A DNA stretch of 6,370 bases from an uncultured Alphaproteobacteria bacterium (GTDB lineage: Bacteria; Pseudomonadota; Alphaproteobacteria; RF32; CAG-239): assembly GCA_944391355.1 (NCBI GenBank), contig CALXTG010000059.1, positions 1-6,370 on the forward strand. The letters run 5' to 3'. The notes under the pieces were generated by a model that was not told the origin of the DNA, made no database searches, and worked only from the letters and a program-made list of their open reading frames with translations. Every line of letters begins with the position of its first letter. Within the stretch, counting starts at the first letter, position 1. A program made the translations under genes and the position numbers. This document shows positions 1 to 6,341 of the stretch, one piece after another.

Positions 1-12
1 CAGATTAAATAT

Positions 13-18
13 TATAAT
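13..18 (+). promoter_or_regulatory. Possible -10 box for the membrane EEP-like gene
   Basis: A perfect TATAAT lies about 42 bases before the ATG at 60, inside a strongly AT-rich leader. The matching -35 element would fall before the window begins, so only half of the promoter can be seen. In such AT-rich sequence a chance TATAAT is quite possible. No clear Shine-Dalgarno sequence precedes the ATG, since the bases just before it are almost all A and T. Confidence 0.35.
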
Positions 19-59
19 CGCAAGCTTACGAAAAGACAATAAAATAAAATAGATTAAAA

Positions 60-998
60 ATGGGTTACTTTAGCAAAAGAAAAAAACAAAAACGCGAAAT
101 ATTATTTTTATCGACAGTCCTGTTATTGCTCGGTTTGGCAACGATTGCGGCATTTTTTGACGATGGCGGCTCCTCCATAATCTATTATATTGATGCCTGG
201 CGGTTTCAGTTATATATTATTTTATTGCTGATAATGCTTTATGCCGTCATCAGCCGGCACCTGCTGTTTGCGGCGGCAGCGCTGCTGCTGTTGGGCGGAA
301 ATTATATGATTTTGGCTTCGTCGGGGCCGCTGTTTTTTAATCAGACTTCAGAACCCGGCGACCAGCTGCGCCTTTTTTATCAGAACAGCCCCAAAGACAT
401 GGATCGCTTTTTGCACGGCGCCGGAAGCTATAACGCCCGTATCGCGGGGATTAACTTCCGCCATGATACTTATATTCCCAAAGTGGCCGACAATACCCGT
501 TACCATTTTTTCCATACGCACGGGGATATCATGAAAACCGCCCTGTTTGCCGAAGATATGCCGCTGCGTTCGGGAAAAATAAATTTCAGCCATAATCAGG
601 AAGCTTCTTTTATGGTTTTTGAACAGAGCGGGCACCGTTTTGTTCTGCTTAATCTTTATTTCTCACGGCTGCCGATTTCCGAGCAGGAAACGGTGTTTCG
701 AAATCTGGCCGAGTTTGTTCTCAGCCAGGACGACCCGGTTATTGTTGTCGGGGATTTCGGAGTGCCGGCATGGATTCCGGTCTTTAAGAACTTTTTGAAA
801 AAGACGGCGCTGGAAGTAAAAAACCATATTATTCTCAGCGACGGACGCTACCGGATAAATCCCTTTGCCGTCCCGACTTTTTATATTCTGGGCTATCGCA
901 ATGTCGGCGTCAGCGACATCACCTTCCTGCCCCGCAAAAACGCCAAAACTTTTCCGGTCGGCATTACGCTGAACATCCGCCCGGCCGAAACAAATTAA
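60..998 (+). CDS. Membrane-anchored protein with degenerate endonuclease/exonuclease/phosphatase-like domain
   Basis: A 312-residue protein. A basic N-terminus (KRKKQKR, residues 6-12) precedes hydrophobic segments at about 13-33, 48-65 and 67-86, so two or three transmembrane helices with a cytosolic N-terminus are likely. Residues about 100-312 are soluble and resemble the C-terminal domain of YafD-like EEP proteins: LRLFYQN (103-109) sits where the first strand and its Asn would be, FVLLNLY (194-200) resembles the usual strand ending in NTH, VIVVGDF (227-233) followed by PAWIPVF resembles the GDFN-x-x-PW motif, and SDITFLP (285-291) resembles the IDH strand. The expected Asn after GDF is Gly234, the NTH His is Tyr200, and the terminal SDH motif is not visible. 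The fold assignment is inferred from this motif order, and catalytic activity looks doubtful. The ATG is chosen because it gives the basic, then hydrophobic, N-terminus. The neighbour is convergent and overlaps the stop by 4 bases, so context gives no operon partner on the right. Confidence 0.8.
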   Translation: MGYFSKRKKQKREILFLSTVLLLLGLATIAAFFDDGGSSIIYYIDAWRFQLYIILLLIMLYAVISRHLLFAAAALLLLGGNYMILASSGPLFFNQTSEPGDQLRLFYQNSPKDMDRFLHGAGSYNARIAGINFRHDTYIPKVADNTRYHFFHTHGDIMKTALFAEDMPLRSGKINFSHNQEASFMVFEQSGHRFVLLNLYFSRLPISEQETVFRNLAEFVLSQDDPVIVVGDFGVPAWIPVFKNFLKKTALEVKNHIILSDGRYRINPFAVPTFYILGYRNVGVSDITFLPRKNAKTFPVGITLNIRPAETN

Positions 999-2479
999 TC
1001 CAGTTCGGCCAAACGTTGCTGCAACTGTTTGTAAAAATCGCTTTCAGGATCGACCGCCGCATATTCTAAGGCAGCTTGCAGGTTTTTGCGCGCCTGTTCC
1101 CGGTTGCCGCAGAGTTTTTCGGTCAGGCCGATATTGGCAAAATCAGCGGCTATGCCGGTTATACGCTCATCTTTCTGTTCCAAAGCCAGGGACTGGTTAA
1201 ATAAGGCGCGGGCGCGGGCATATTCTTTGCGCCGCAGAAAAATCAGCCCCAGCAACGTATAGGCATTGGCGGCATGAAAACAGCCCGATTTTTTTTTGGC
1301 AATCATCAGAATCCGCCGCAGGACGGTTTCGGCGCTTTCAAGATATTTTTTGCCGCCGCGCCGGTTTTTGGCCTGAAGAAAAAGGCCTTCGGCCCGCAGG
1401 TACATACTTTCCAGATAGGCGCTGATATTATCACTGCCTTTATAAGCGGCCTCTGCCTGAGAGGCACGGCTTACCATGGCCGGATAATCGGCTTTTTCTT
1501 TGGCGGCATGGCTTAAAAGCTCATAACTGAAAGCCTGGCCGCCGCGGTTTTGCAGCCGGGTATGACGCTCCAGCGCCGTTTGAGCGTAACGTTCGGCCGC
1601 CGCCGGCGCGGCCGTCAGCAGCTTTAGCAGCGCACGCTGGTTTCCCAGCTCGGCCAGATATCCGTCCAGCTTGTGCTTGCGGGCGGTTTTGGCGGCTTCG
1701 GCCAAAAAGTCCGCGGCTTCGGAAAAACGATTTTCCGTCATCATCAGCATACCGAGATTGGCCAGCGCTTCGGTGGTTAAAACCGGAGATTTAAGCCGCC
1801 GGCCGATATTCTCGGCGGTCTTATACATAATATAGGCGGCATCAAACAAAGAGGAAACCCGATAAACGGTACCGAGAAAAACCAGGCTGCGAGCCTCTTC
1901 ATACCAGGCTTTGCTTTTGGCAAAGCGGCGGTTGGCGCGGACACCGTAATCTACCGCCCGCTGCAAATCTCCGTCAGCGGCGGCGCCCAGCATTGCGAAA
2001 TAAAGGCGAATCCCGGACGCGTAAGCCGTGGCTTTGGCGCCGATTTTTTCGGCCGCCAGACGACTGCGCGAGGTTTTGCCGAGCAGATGACTTAGTTTGG
2101 CCAATTCGGCCAGGGCTTCGTTATCGGCGGGATTGCTTTTTACCCGCGCCTGAAAACGGGCGGCGGCAACGGACGGGCGGGAAAAAGCTTCAAGAACGGC
2201 AGCCTCAAAAGAATAACCGCGGGCGGTAAGAAATTTTGCCGCCGGAGCGGTTTCGCCTTTGAGCAGTTTTTCCAGCGCGGCAAAATTCCGCAGTTTCAAC
2301 AACCGGTCGACAATGCGCCGCAAATAAGGCGTTGCGTAATACCCCTGCCCTTTATCCAAAGCGGCGGCAGCCAAAGCCGCATAATGCCTGCGGGAAAGGC
2401 TGCGGCGGTACCAGCCCAGAAACAGCAGCGGGAGGCCGATAAAAAATAAAAAAATGACAGCGAAGGCAAAATATTTCAT
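995..2479 (-). CDS. Membrane-anchored tetratricopeptide-repeat protein
   Basis: A 494-residue protein. Residues 2-24 form one hydrophobic segment (FAFAVIFLFFIGLPLLFLGWY) followed by Arg-rich RRSLSRR, which suggests an uncleaved signal anchor; the Arg cluster suggests the C-terminal bulk stays in the cytosol, though this is only a charge-rule inference. The rest is almost wholly helical, Ala/Leu-rich and repeat-like. The clearest TPR units are at about 192-227, 235-268, 404-436 and 441-475, each with the usual small-residue spacing (for example LLGLIFLRRKEYARARALFN, 409-428). Weaker helical pairs fill 50-190 and 280-390. TPR arrays bind proteins or peptides, and no catalytic motif is present, so a scaffold or assembly role is likely but the partner is unknown. 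The ATG at 2479 is preceded only by a weak AAAG-type ribosome site. The gene is divergent from the Lon-family protease and convergent with the EEP-like gene. Confidence 0.85.
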   Translation of the reverse strand: MKYFAFAVIFLFFIGLPLLFLGWYRRSLSRRHYAALAAAALDKGQGYYATPYLRRIVDRLLKLRNFAALEKLLKGETAPAAKFLTARGYSFEAAVLEAFSRPSVAAARFQARVKSNPADNEALAELAKLSHLLGKTSRSRLAAEKIGAKATAYASGIRLYFAMLGAAADGDLQRAVDYGVRANRRFAKSKAWYEEARSLVFLGTVYRVSSLFDAAYIMYKTAENIGRRLKSPVLTTEALANLGMLMMTENRFSEAADFLAEAAKTARKHKLDGYLAELGNQRALLKLLTAAPAAAERYAQTALERHTRLQNRGGQAFSYELLSHAAKEKADYPAMVSRASQAEAAYKGSDNISAYLESMYLRAEGLFLQAKNRRGGKKYLESAETVLRRILMIAKKKSGCFHAANAYTLLGLIFLRRKEYARARALFNQSLALEQKDERITGIAADFANIGLTEKLCGNREQARKNLQAALEYAAVDPESDFYKQLQQRLAELD

Positions 2480-2559
2480 AAATCTTTACGCTATATTAGT
2501 TTTTAGGTCTATATATTTAACATAACGCGTGCAAATTTAAAGTATAGGAAAATTTTGAG
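2480..2559. promoter_or_regulatory. Divergent intergenic spacer, TPR gene / Lon-family protease gene
   Basis: This 80-base AT-rich spacer must hold the start signals of both the TPR gene (minus) and the protease gene (plus). For the plus strand, CTATAT at 2509-2514 is a plausible -10, with CTTTAC at 2484-2489 upstream, but the 19-base gap is longer than ideal. For the minus strand, TTGCAC (plus 2528-2533) followed after 15 bases by TATAGA is a weak candidate. Neither pair is convincing, and exact promoter positions should be treated as unknown. Confidence 0.4.
2546..2550 (+). promoter_or_regulatory. Ribosome binding site of the Lon-family protease
   Basis: AGGAA lies 9 bases before the ATG at 2560. 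It supports that ATG over any internal start, in agreement with the protein alignment, which begins with the family's usual N-terminal region. Confidence 0.65.
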
Positions 2560-4998
2560 ATGACAATAACCAGATTAAAACCTGCCGAACTCTACACCAA
2601 ATGCGACCCCAAGAAATTTGACTTTACGACGACGGCCGAACTGCCGGAACGCTTGTCGGCTTTGGGGCAGGATCGCGCGTTGAGCGCCGTGGAACTGGGA
2701 ATTAATATTAAATCCAAGGGATATAATCTTTTCTGCCTCGGGCCTGAGGGAACCGGCAAAACCAGTCTGGTTAAAAGAGTCTTGGTCGAAGAAGCCAAAA
2801 ACCGTCCGACTCCCGACGACTGGGCTTATGTTTATAATTTTGACGAGCCTCATAAACCGCACGCGCTTAATTTTCCGGCCGGAACTGCCAATGATTTTGC
2901 CAAAGACGTTGACAAACTGATTGAAGATTTTGAAACGGCTTTGCCCCTGATTATGGAAAGCGACGAATACAAGGCCGGCCTGAGCATTATCCGGGAAAAA
3001 TATAAGCAGAAAAAAGAAGAATATATCAAAATTCTGCAGAAAAAAGCCAAAGGCAAAAGCGTTTCGCTGCTGCATATGCCGGTCGGAATGGTCGTTGCCC
3101 CGGTCAAAAACGGCGAAGTTTTAAGCCCGGAAGCTTTTGACGAACTGCCGGAAGAAGAGAAGAAGCAGTTGATTGACGACCTGAACGCCATGCAGGAAGA
3201 AATCGAAAACACCGCCGCCGACCTGCCGCAATGGGAAGACAAACAGAAGAAAGAAACCGATCATCTGCGCGAAAAATTTATTAAATCGGCGGTCAAAAAA
3301 CCGATTGACGCCCTGCGCCAAAAATATAAAGGCCATAAAGGCGCCTCGGACTTTTTGCGTAATGTTCAGAGTTATATTATCGAACATATTGACGAGTTTC
3401 TGCCGGCCAATGAACAGCCCGGCAGCGGCGAAAACGAAGATGCCCTGAGCATGCTGCTGTCCAAAATGAACAAAAACGATGAAGACCGTTTTGCCAAATT
3501 TAAGGTCAATGTCGTCGTCAAAAACGATAAAAATGCCGGCGCTCCGATTGTGCTGCTTGACCATCCGACTCAGGGGAATCTGGTCGGACGGGTCGAAAGA
3601 GTGCAGCAGTACGGCGCTTTGCTGACCGACTTTACCTTAATCAAAGCCGGCGCTTTGCACCGCGCCAACGGCGGTTTTCTGCTGATGGACGCCCGCAAAC
3701 TGCTGCTGCAGCCTTATGCCTGGGATTCATTGAAACGGGCGCTGGCATCAAAAACAATCAAAATCGAAGCGCCGAGCGAAGAAACCAGTTTTACGACCAT
3801 CTCCCTTGACCCGGAGCCGATCCCCTTAGACGTTAAAGTTATTTTGACCGGCGATGAAGATTTATACGATGTTCTGAGCGAACGGGATCCCGATTTTTCC
3901 GACTTTTTCAAAGTTGAAGCGGACTTCGGCGTGTTAATGGACCGCAGCGAAGAAAACGAGGTCGAATATGCAAAATTAATCGGTTCTTTGTCAAAGAAAA
4001 AGAAAATCCGTTCTCTTAACAAGCAGGCCGTTGCCCGGATTATCGAATATTCGTCCCGGCTGGCCGATGATTCCGAAAAACTGACCGCACATATTGCCTC
4101 AATCGGCGATCTGCTGCGCGAAGCCGATTACTGGGCGCGAAAATCGCACGCCAACCAAATCGGAAAGAATCATATCGAACAGGCGATTGACGCCATGATT
4201 TATCGCAGCGACCGCATTAAACAGGCCATGCTCGAGCAGATCGACAAAGGCACGATTTTAATGGATGTCACCGGTCAGCGGGTCGGACAGATTAACGGTC
4301 TGGTGGTTTATAATTTCTCGCGCTTTTCGTTCGGCAAACCGGCAAGGATTACGACTCAGGTTCGGCTCGGCCGCGGCGAATTTATTGATATTGAACGCGA
4401 AATTGAGATGAGCGGGCCGATTCATACCAAAGGGGTTTTGATTCTGCAAAGCCTGCTGGCCAACCGTTTTGCCAAGGAAAAACCTTTGTCGCTTTCGGCG
4501 TCAATCGTATTTGAGCAGTCTTACGGCGGGGGTGACGGCGACAGCGCCTCTTCCACCGAATATTACTGCCTGATTTCCGCGCTTACCGGAATTCCGATCC
4601 GACAGAATATTGCCGTAACCGGTTCAATTAACCAATTTGGCGAAATTCAGCCGATCGGCGGTATTAATGAAAAAATCGAAGGCTTTTTCGATGTCTGCAA
4701 ACACCGCGGGCTGACCGGCAACCAAGGGGTTGTTATGCCGCGCACCAATGTAAAAAACCTGATGCTGCGCGAAGATGTCGTTCAGGCTGTCGAAGACGGA
4801 CAGTTCCATATTTATGCAATCGATACGGTTGACGACGGCATAGAAATTCTGACCGGCAGAAAAGCCGGGCATCCCGACAAGCGCGGCAACTACCCCAAAG
4901 GCACGGTTAATTATGAGGTTCAGAAAGCGCTTGAAGCCTATTATAAAAAATATGCGCAATATACCAAAGAAACACATGGCTGCATGACGCATAAATAG
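2560..4998 (+). CDS. Lon-family ATP-dependent serine protease, YcbZ/LonH-like (COG1067)
   Basis: An 812-residue AAA+ protease that should unfold proteins with ATP and cut them at a Ser-Lys active site. The classical Lon N-terminal substrate domain is absent; the protein begins with the short stretch and GQ-x-RA motif (GQDRA, 36-40) typical of this branch. Walker A is GPEGTGKT (61-68). A long charged helical insertion, probably partly coiled coil, spans about 130-310. The second half of the ATPase follows, with TQGNLVGRVE (337-346), LHRANGGFLLMDARKLL (366-382; the Walker B-like strand ends in Asp377), a sensor-like VILTGDEDLY (427-436) and DPDFSDFFKV (443-452), which carries the conserved region near the arginine finger. 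The protease domain occupies about 560-770: Ser662 in GDGDSASS and Lys705 in GGINEKIEGFF form the expected dyad. No transmembrane segment is seen, unlike archaeal LonB, so it should be cytosolic. The tail from 770 is charged and variable. Length fits long members of the group; E. coli YcbZ is shorter. It is followed after 7 bases by a phosphatase gene. Confidence 0.95.
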   Translation: MTITRLKPAELYTKCDPKKFDFTTTAELPERLSALGQDRALSAVELGINIKSKGYNLFCLGPEGTGKTSLVKRVLVEEAKNRPTPDDWAYVYNFDEPHKPHALNFPAGTANDFAKDVDKLIEDFETALPLIMESDEYKAGLSIIREKYKQKKEEYIKILQKKAKGKSVSLLHMPVGMVVAPVKNGEVLSPEAFDELPEEEKKQLIDDLNAMQEEIENTAADLPQWEDKQKKETDHLREKFIKSAVKKPIDALRQKYKGHKGASDFLRNVQSYIIEHIDEFLPANEQPGSGENEDALSMLLSKMNKNDEDRFAKFKVNVVVKNDKNAGAPIVLLDHPTQGNLVGRVERVQQYGALLTDFTLIKAGALHRANGGFLLMDARKLLLQPYAWDSLKRALASKTIKIEAPSEETSFTTISLDPEPIPLDVKVILTGDEDLYDVLSERDPDFSDFFKVEADFGVLMDRSEENEVEYAKLIGSLSKKKKIRSLNKQAVARIIEYSSRLADDSEKLTAHIASIGDLLREADYWARKSHANQIGKNHIEQAIDAMIYRSDRIKQAMLEQIDKGTILMDVTGQRVGQINGLVVYNFSRFSFGKPARITTQVRLGRGEFIDIEREIEMSGPIHTKGVLILQSLLANRFAKEKPLSLSASIVFEQSYGGGDGDSASSTEYYCLISALTGIPIRQNIAVTGSINQFGEIQPIGGINEKIEGFFDVCKHRGLTGNQGVVMPRTNVKNLMLREDVVQAVEDGQFHIYAIDTVDDGIEILTGRKAGHPDKRGNYPKGTVNYEVQKALEAYYKKYAQYTKETHGCMTHK

Positions 4999-5005
4999 GC
5001 CGGCG

Positions 5006-5494
5006 ATGTATAAAATTCTGTTTGTCTGCACCGGAAACATCTGCCGCTCGCCGACGGCGGAAGCCGTGATGCGCAAGCTTGTCCGCGAAGCCGGGCGGCA
5101 AAACGAGATTTTTATCGACTCGGCCGGAACTTCCAGTTATCATCACGGCGACTGCCCCGATCCGCGGGCAGTCGCCTGCGCGGCAGGACACGGCGTGGAT
5201 TTAAGCTGTCTGCGCTCGCGGCCGCTGCGCGCCGAAGATTTTGCCGAATTTGACCTGATTCTGGCAATGGATAATCAGAATATCTGGAATTTGGATATGA
5301 AACGTCCGGATGGAGATCCGCGATATCGGCGCGCCAAGGTCAAAAAGCTGTTAAGCTACGCACCGGAATTCGGCGATAATATTCCTGACCCTTATTATGA
5401 CAGCAACGGGTTTGAGACGGTCTATGAGATGATTGAAACGGCCTGCCGAAATTTGCTGCAAACACTGCCGAACGACTCCGGCGCGCAGGATTAA
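5006..5494 (+). CDS. Low-molecular-weight protein tyrosine phosphatase
   Basis: A 162-residue protein of the usual length for the family, which removes phosphate from phosphotyrosine through a cysteinyl-phosphate intermediate in the cytosol. The N-terminal phosphate loop is CTGNICRS (residues 8-15), with nucleophile Cys8, Arg14 and Ser15. The general acid is Asp128 in DPYY (128-131). Other family marks are FIDSAGTSSYHHGDCPDPRA (36-55) and AMDNQN (87-92). The residue after Asn11 is Ile12; Ile here is typical of phosphotyrosine phosphatases, whereas protein-arginine phosphatases such as YwlE carry Thr. The start lies 7 bases after the protease stop. An AGG overlapping that stop (4997-4999) is the only ribosome site, so translational coupling to the protease is likely. 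The absence of capsule or exopolysaccharide genes nearby gives no support for a Wzb-type role. The natural substrate is unknown. Confidence 0.95.
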   Translation: MYKILFVCTGNICRSPTAEAVMRKLVREAGRQNEIFIDSAGTSSYHHGDCPDPRAVACAAGHGVDLSCLRSRPLRAEDFAEFDLILAMDNQNIWNLDMKRPDGDPRYRRAKVKKLLSYAPEFGDNIPDPYYDSNGFETVYEMIETACRNLLQTLPNDSGAQD

Positions 5495-5519
5495 GCCGAT
5501 TAACGCCAAATGAACCAAG

Positions 5520-5548
5520 AAAAAAGCGCCGAGAAATCTCAGCGCTTT
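5520..5548 (-). terminator. Intrinsic terminator of the unrecognised membrane-protein gene, possibly bidirectional
   Basis: AAAGCGC (5523-5529) pairs perfectly with GCGCTTT (5542-5548). After one C/A mismatch the stem continues as GAG (5531-5533) with CTC (5538-5540), closing a loop of AAAT. Read on the minus strand the hairpin ends in six T (5525-5520), the classic intrinsic terminator layout, and it lies only 3 bases past the TAA at 5552-5554. On the plus strand it follows the phosphatase stop by about 28 bases, but the downstream run (CCTTTATTT) is poorer, so it may end the protease-phosphatase transcript less efficiently. Confidence 0.8.
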
Positions 5549-5551
5549 CCT

Positions 5552-6154
5552 TTATTTCAGCATAATCATCCCCTCCTGGGTCGGAATGCCGACGGCGATA
5601 TTTGCCGGTCTGGATATTTTATCCAGAATTTGGAGTTTGCCGTCCACGACAACCGCCCGGACGGTATCTCCTTCGCGGAGCTGAACCGGCTGTGAAAAAG
5701 AAATCTTGCTTTCTTTTTCTGCCTCGCTCAACTCACCCAGCCAATTCAGGCCATATCCTATGCCTACAAATAAAAGTATGCACAGATACAGCACCGCTGA
5801 GTAAGCGACCTTATCTTCTCGGCTCCACTTATTTTTGAACGACCAAAGAATGCACACAAACATTCCCATTACAATAAAGGGAACCAGAAAAACTGACACC
5901 CCTATAAATGTTAAACCCCAAACTCCACCGCAAAGCAATGTTATCAGGGCTGTAGCGAATGTCTGTTTCTCGATAAAAATATCAAAACTTTTACCGATCA
6001 CAAACCAGGTTCCGACTACACCAAACAGAAACATTCCTGCTTCATAAGAACCCAGTAACTCTTTAAGTTGTTCAAACCGCCCTCCTGTTGTAATAATCAA
6101 TAAAAACAAAAGAGCAAGTACACCGGCAACGATCTGATTTAATTTCTTTTTCAT
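5552..6154 (-). CDS. Unrecognised multi-pass membrane protein with small soluble C-terminal domain
   Basis: From the ATG at 6154 this is a 200-residue protein; an in-frame GTG at 6193 would add 13 residues. I prefer the ATG because it yields MKKKLNQ followed by a hydrophobic segment, and because the promoter at 6199-6227 would start transcription almost on the GTG. The preferred start lacks a Shine-Dalgarno sequence and is preceded by an A/T-rich leader. Hydrophobic segments lie at about 7-22, 39-58, 67-85, 86-105 and 116-138 (numbered from the ATG), suggesting about five membrane helices. A charged linker (ELSEAEKESK, 141-150) leads to a soluble end with beta-like strands (TVRAVVVDGKLQILDKI, 164-180) reminiscent of a small beta-barrel, but no motif is recognisable. 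Codons in the membrane part are AT-richer than those of the neighbours, so recent acquisition is possible. I do not recognise the family and assign no function. Confidence 0.75.
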   Translation of the reverse strand: MKKKLNQIVAGVLALLFLLIITTGGRFEQLKELLGSYEAGMFLFGVVGTWFVIGKSFDIFIEKQTFATALITLLCGGVWGLTFIGVSVFLVPFIVMGMFVCILWSFKNKWSREDKVAYSAVLYLCILLFVGIGYGLNWLGELSEAEKESKISFSQPVQLREGDTVRAVVVDGKLQILDKISRPANIAVGIPTQEGMIMLK

Positions 6155-6198
6155 GATAATATTTTTTAATTTAACATAATAATCATTTATCACTTTTC

Positions 6199-6227
6199 TT
6201 TATACCATGTTTTGACAAAATAGTCAA
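6199..6227 (-). promoter_or_regulatory. Sigma70-type promoter of the membrane-protein gene
   Basis: On the minus strand, TTGACT (plus 6222-6227) is separated by exactly 17 bases from TATAAA (plus 6199-6204), close to consensus at both boxes. Transcription should begin near 6192, leaving a leader of about 38 bases before the ATG at 6154 and making the GTG at 6193 an unlikely start. Confidence 0.75.
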
Positions 6228-6233
6228 ACCATG
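6206..6233. promoter_or_regulatory. Imperfect palindrome, candidate operator
   Basis: The two 11-base arms CATGTTTTGAC (6206-6216) and GTCAAACCATG (6223-6233) are inverted repeats with one mismatch around a 6-base AAAATA centre. The palindrome overlaps the -35 box and most of the spacer of the minus-strand promoter. This is where a dimeric repressor would block RNA polymerase, and a two-fold symmetric site of this size suits a helix-turn-helix dimer. No regulator gene is visible in the window. It is not followed by a T-run that would make it a terminator. Confidence 0.5.
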
Positions 6234-6283
6234 TCTTAAGCTAAAGTTTAGATAATTTTTGTTTATAGAAATGGGGAAAACTC

Positions 6284-6312
6284 TTGCCTTTCGGCGGATT
6301 TTGCGCTATTTT
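6284..6312 (+). promoter_or_regulatory. Promoter of the right-edge gene
   Basis: TTGCCT (6284-6289), preceded by C, is followed after exactly 17 bases by TATTTT (6307-6312), also preceded by C. This is near the CTTGAC / CTATAT layout common in alphaproteobacteria. The start point should be near 6319, about 23 bases before the ATG at 6342. Confidence 0.6.
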
Positions 6313-6318
6313 AGCGCA
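6302..6318. repeat. Perfect short inverted repeat over the -10 box
   Basis: TGCGCTA (6302-6308) and TAGCGCA (6312-6318) are perfect inverted repeats with a TTT centre, and the -10 hexamer TATTTT lies inside. It could be a regulator binding site. As RNA it would lie mostly upstream of the expected start point, so a role as a leader hairpin is less likely. Confidence 0.5.
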
Positions 6319-6330
6319 GATTTTAAGCAA

Positions 6331-6335
6331 AAAGG
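6331..6335 (+). promoter_or_regulatory. Ribosome binding site of the right-edge gene
   Basis: AAAGG lies 6 bases before the ATG at 6342. With the promoter upstream, it supports a real start codon here even though only nine codons remain in the window. Confidence 0.6.
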
Positions 6336-6341
6336 TAAAAA

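Noticed and set aside
348..635. A 95-codon minus-strand frame inside the EEP-like gene
   Set aside because: It is antisense to a longer frame with a sensible membrane topology, and it has no upstream signals.
1274..2229. Plus-strand frames of about 80 codons opposite the TPR gene
   Set aside because: Composition is that of the complement of Ala/Leu-rich TPR codons, and no start signal or family motif is present.
2575..3564. Several minus-strand open frames of 68-166 codons opposite the protease gene
   Set aside because: They lie wholly inside a plus-strand gene with clear family motifs, and their translations are Phe/Ser/Leu-rich low-complexity text without domains, typical of antisense shadows.
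4624..5191. Minus-strand open frames of 150 and 94 codons across the protease-phosphatase junction
   Set aside because: They are antisense to two well-supported genes, lack a credible ribosome site, and show no recognisable motif.
5510..6047. Plus-strand frames of 61-78 codons opposite the orphan membrane protein
   Set aside because: The minus frame has a promoter, a terminator just past its stop and clear hydrophobic periodicity; the plus frames have none of these. The first also begins inside the region of the terminator hairpin.
6212..6217. Plus-strand TTGACA as the -35 of a promoter for the right-edge gene
   Set aside because: No acceptable -10 lies 16-18 bases downstream (CTTAAG at 17), and the hexamer is explained as part of the palindrome over the minus-strand promoter.
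6241..6251. Small palindrome CTAAA-G-TTTAG
   Set aside because: Five-base arms in AT-rich sequence are expected by chance, and it does not coincide with a promoter element.
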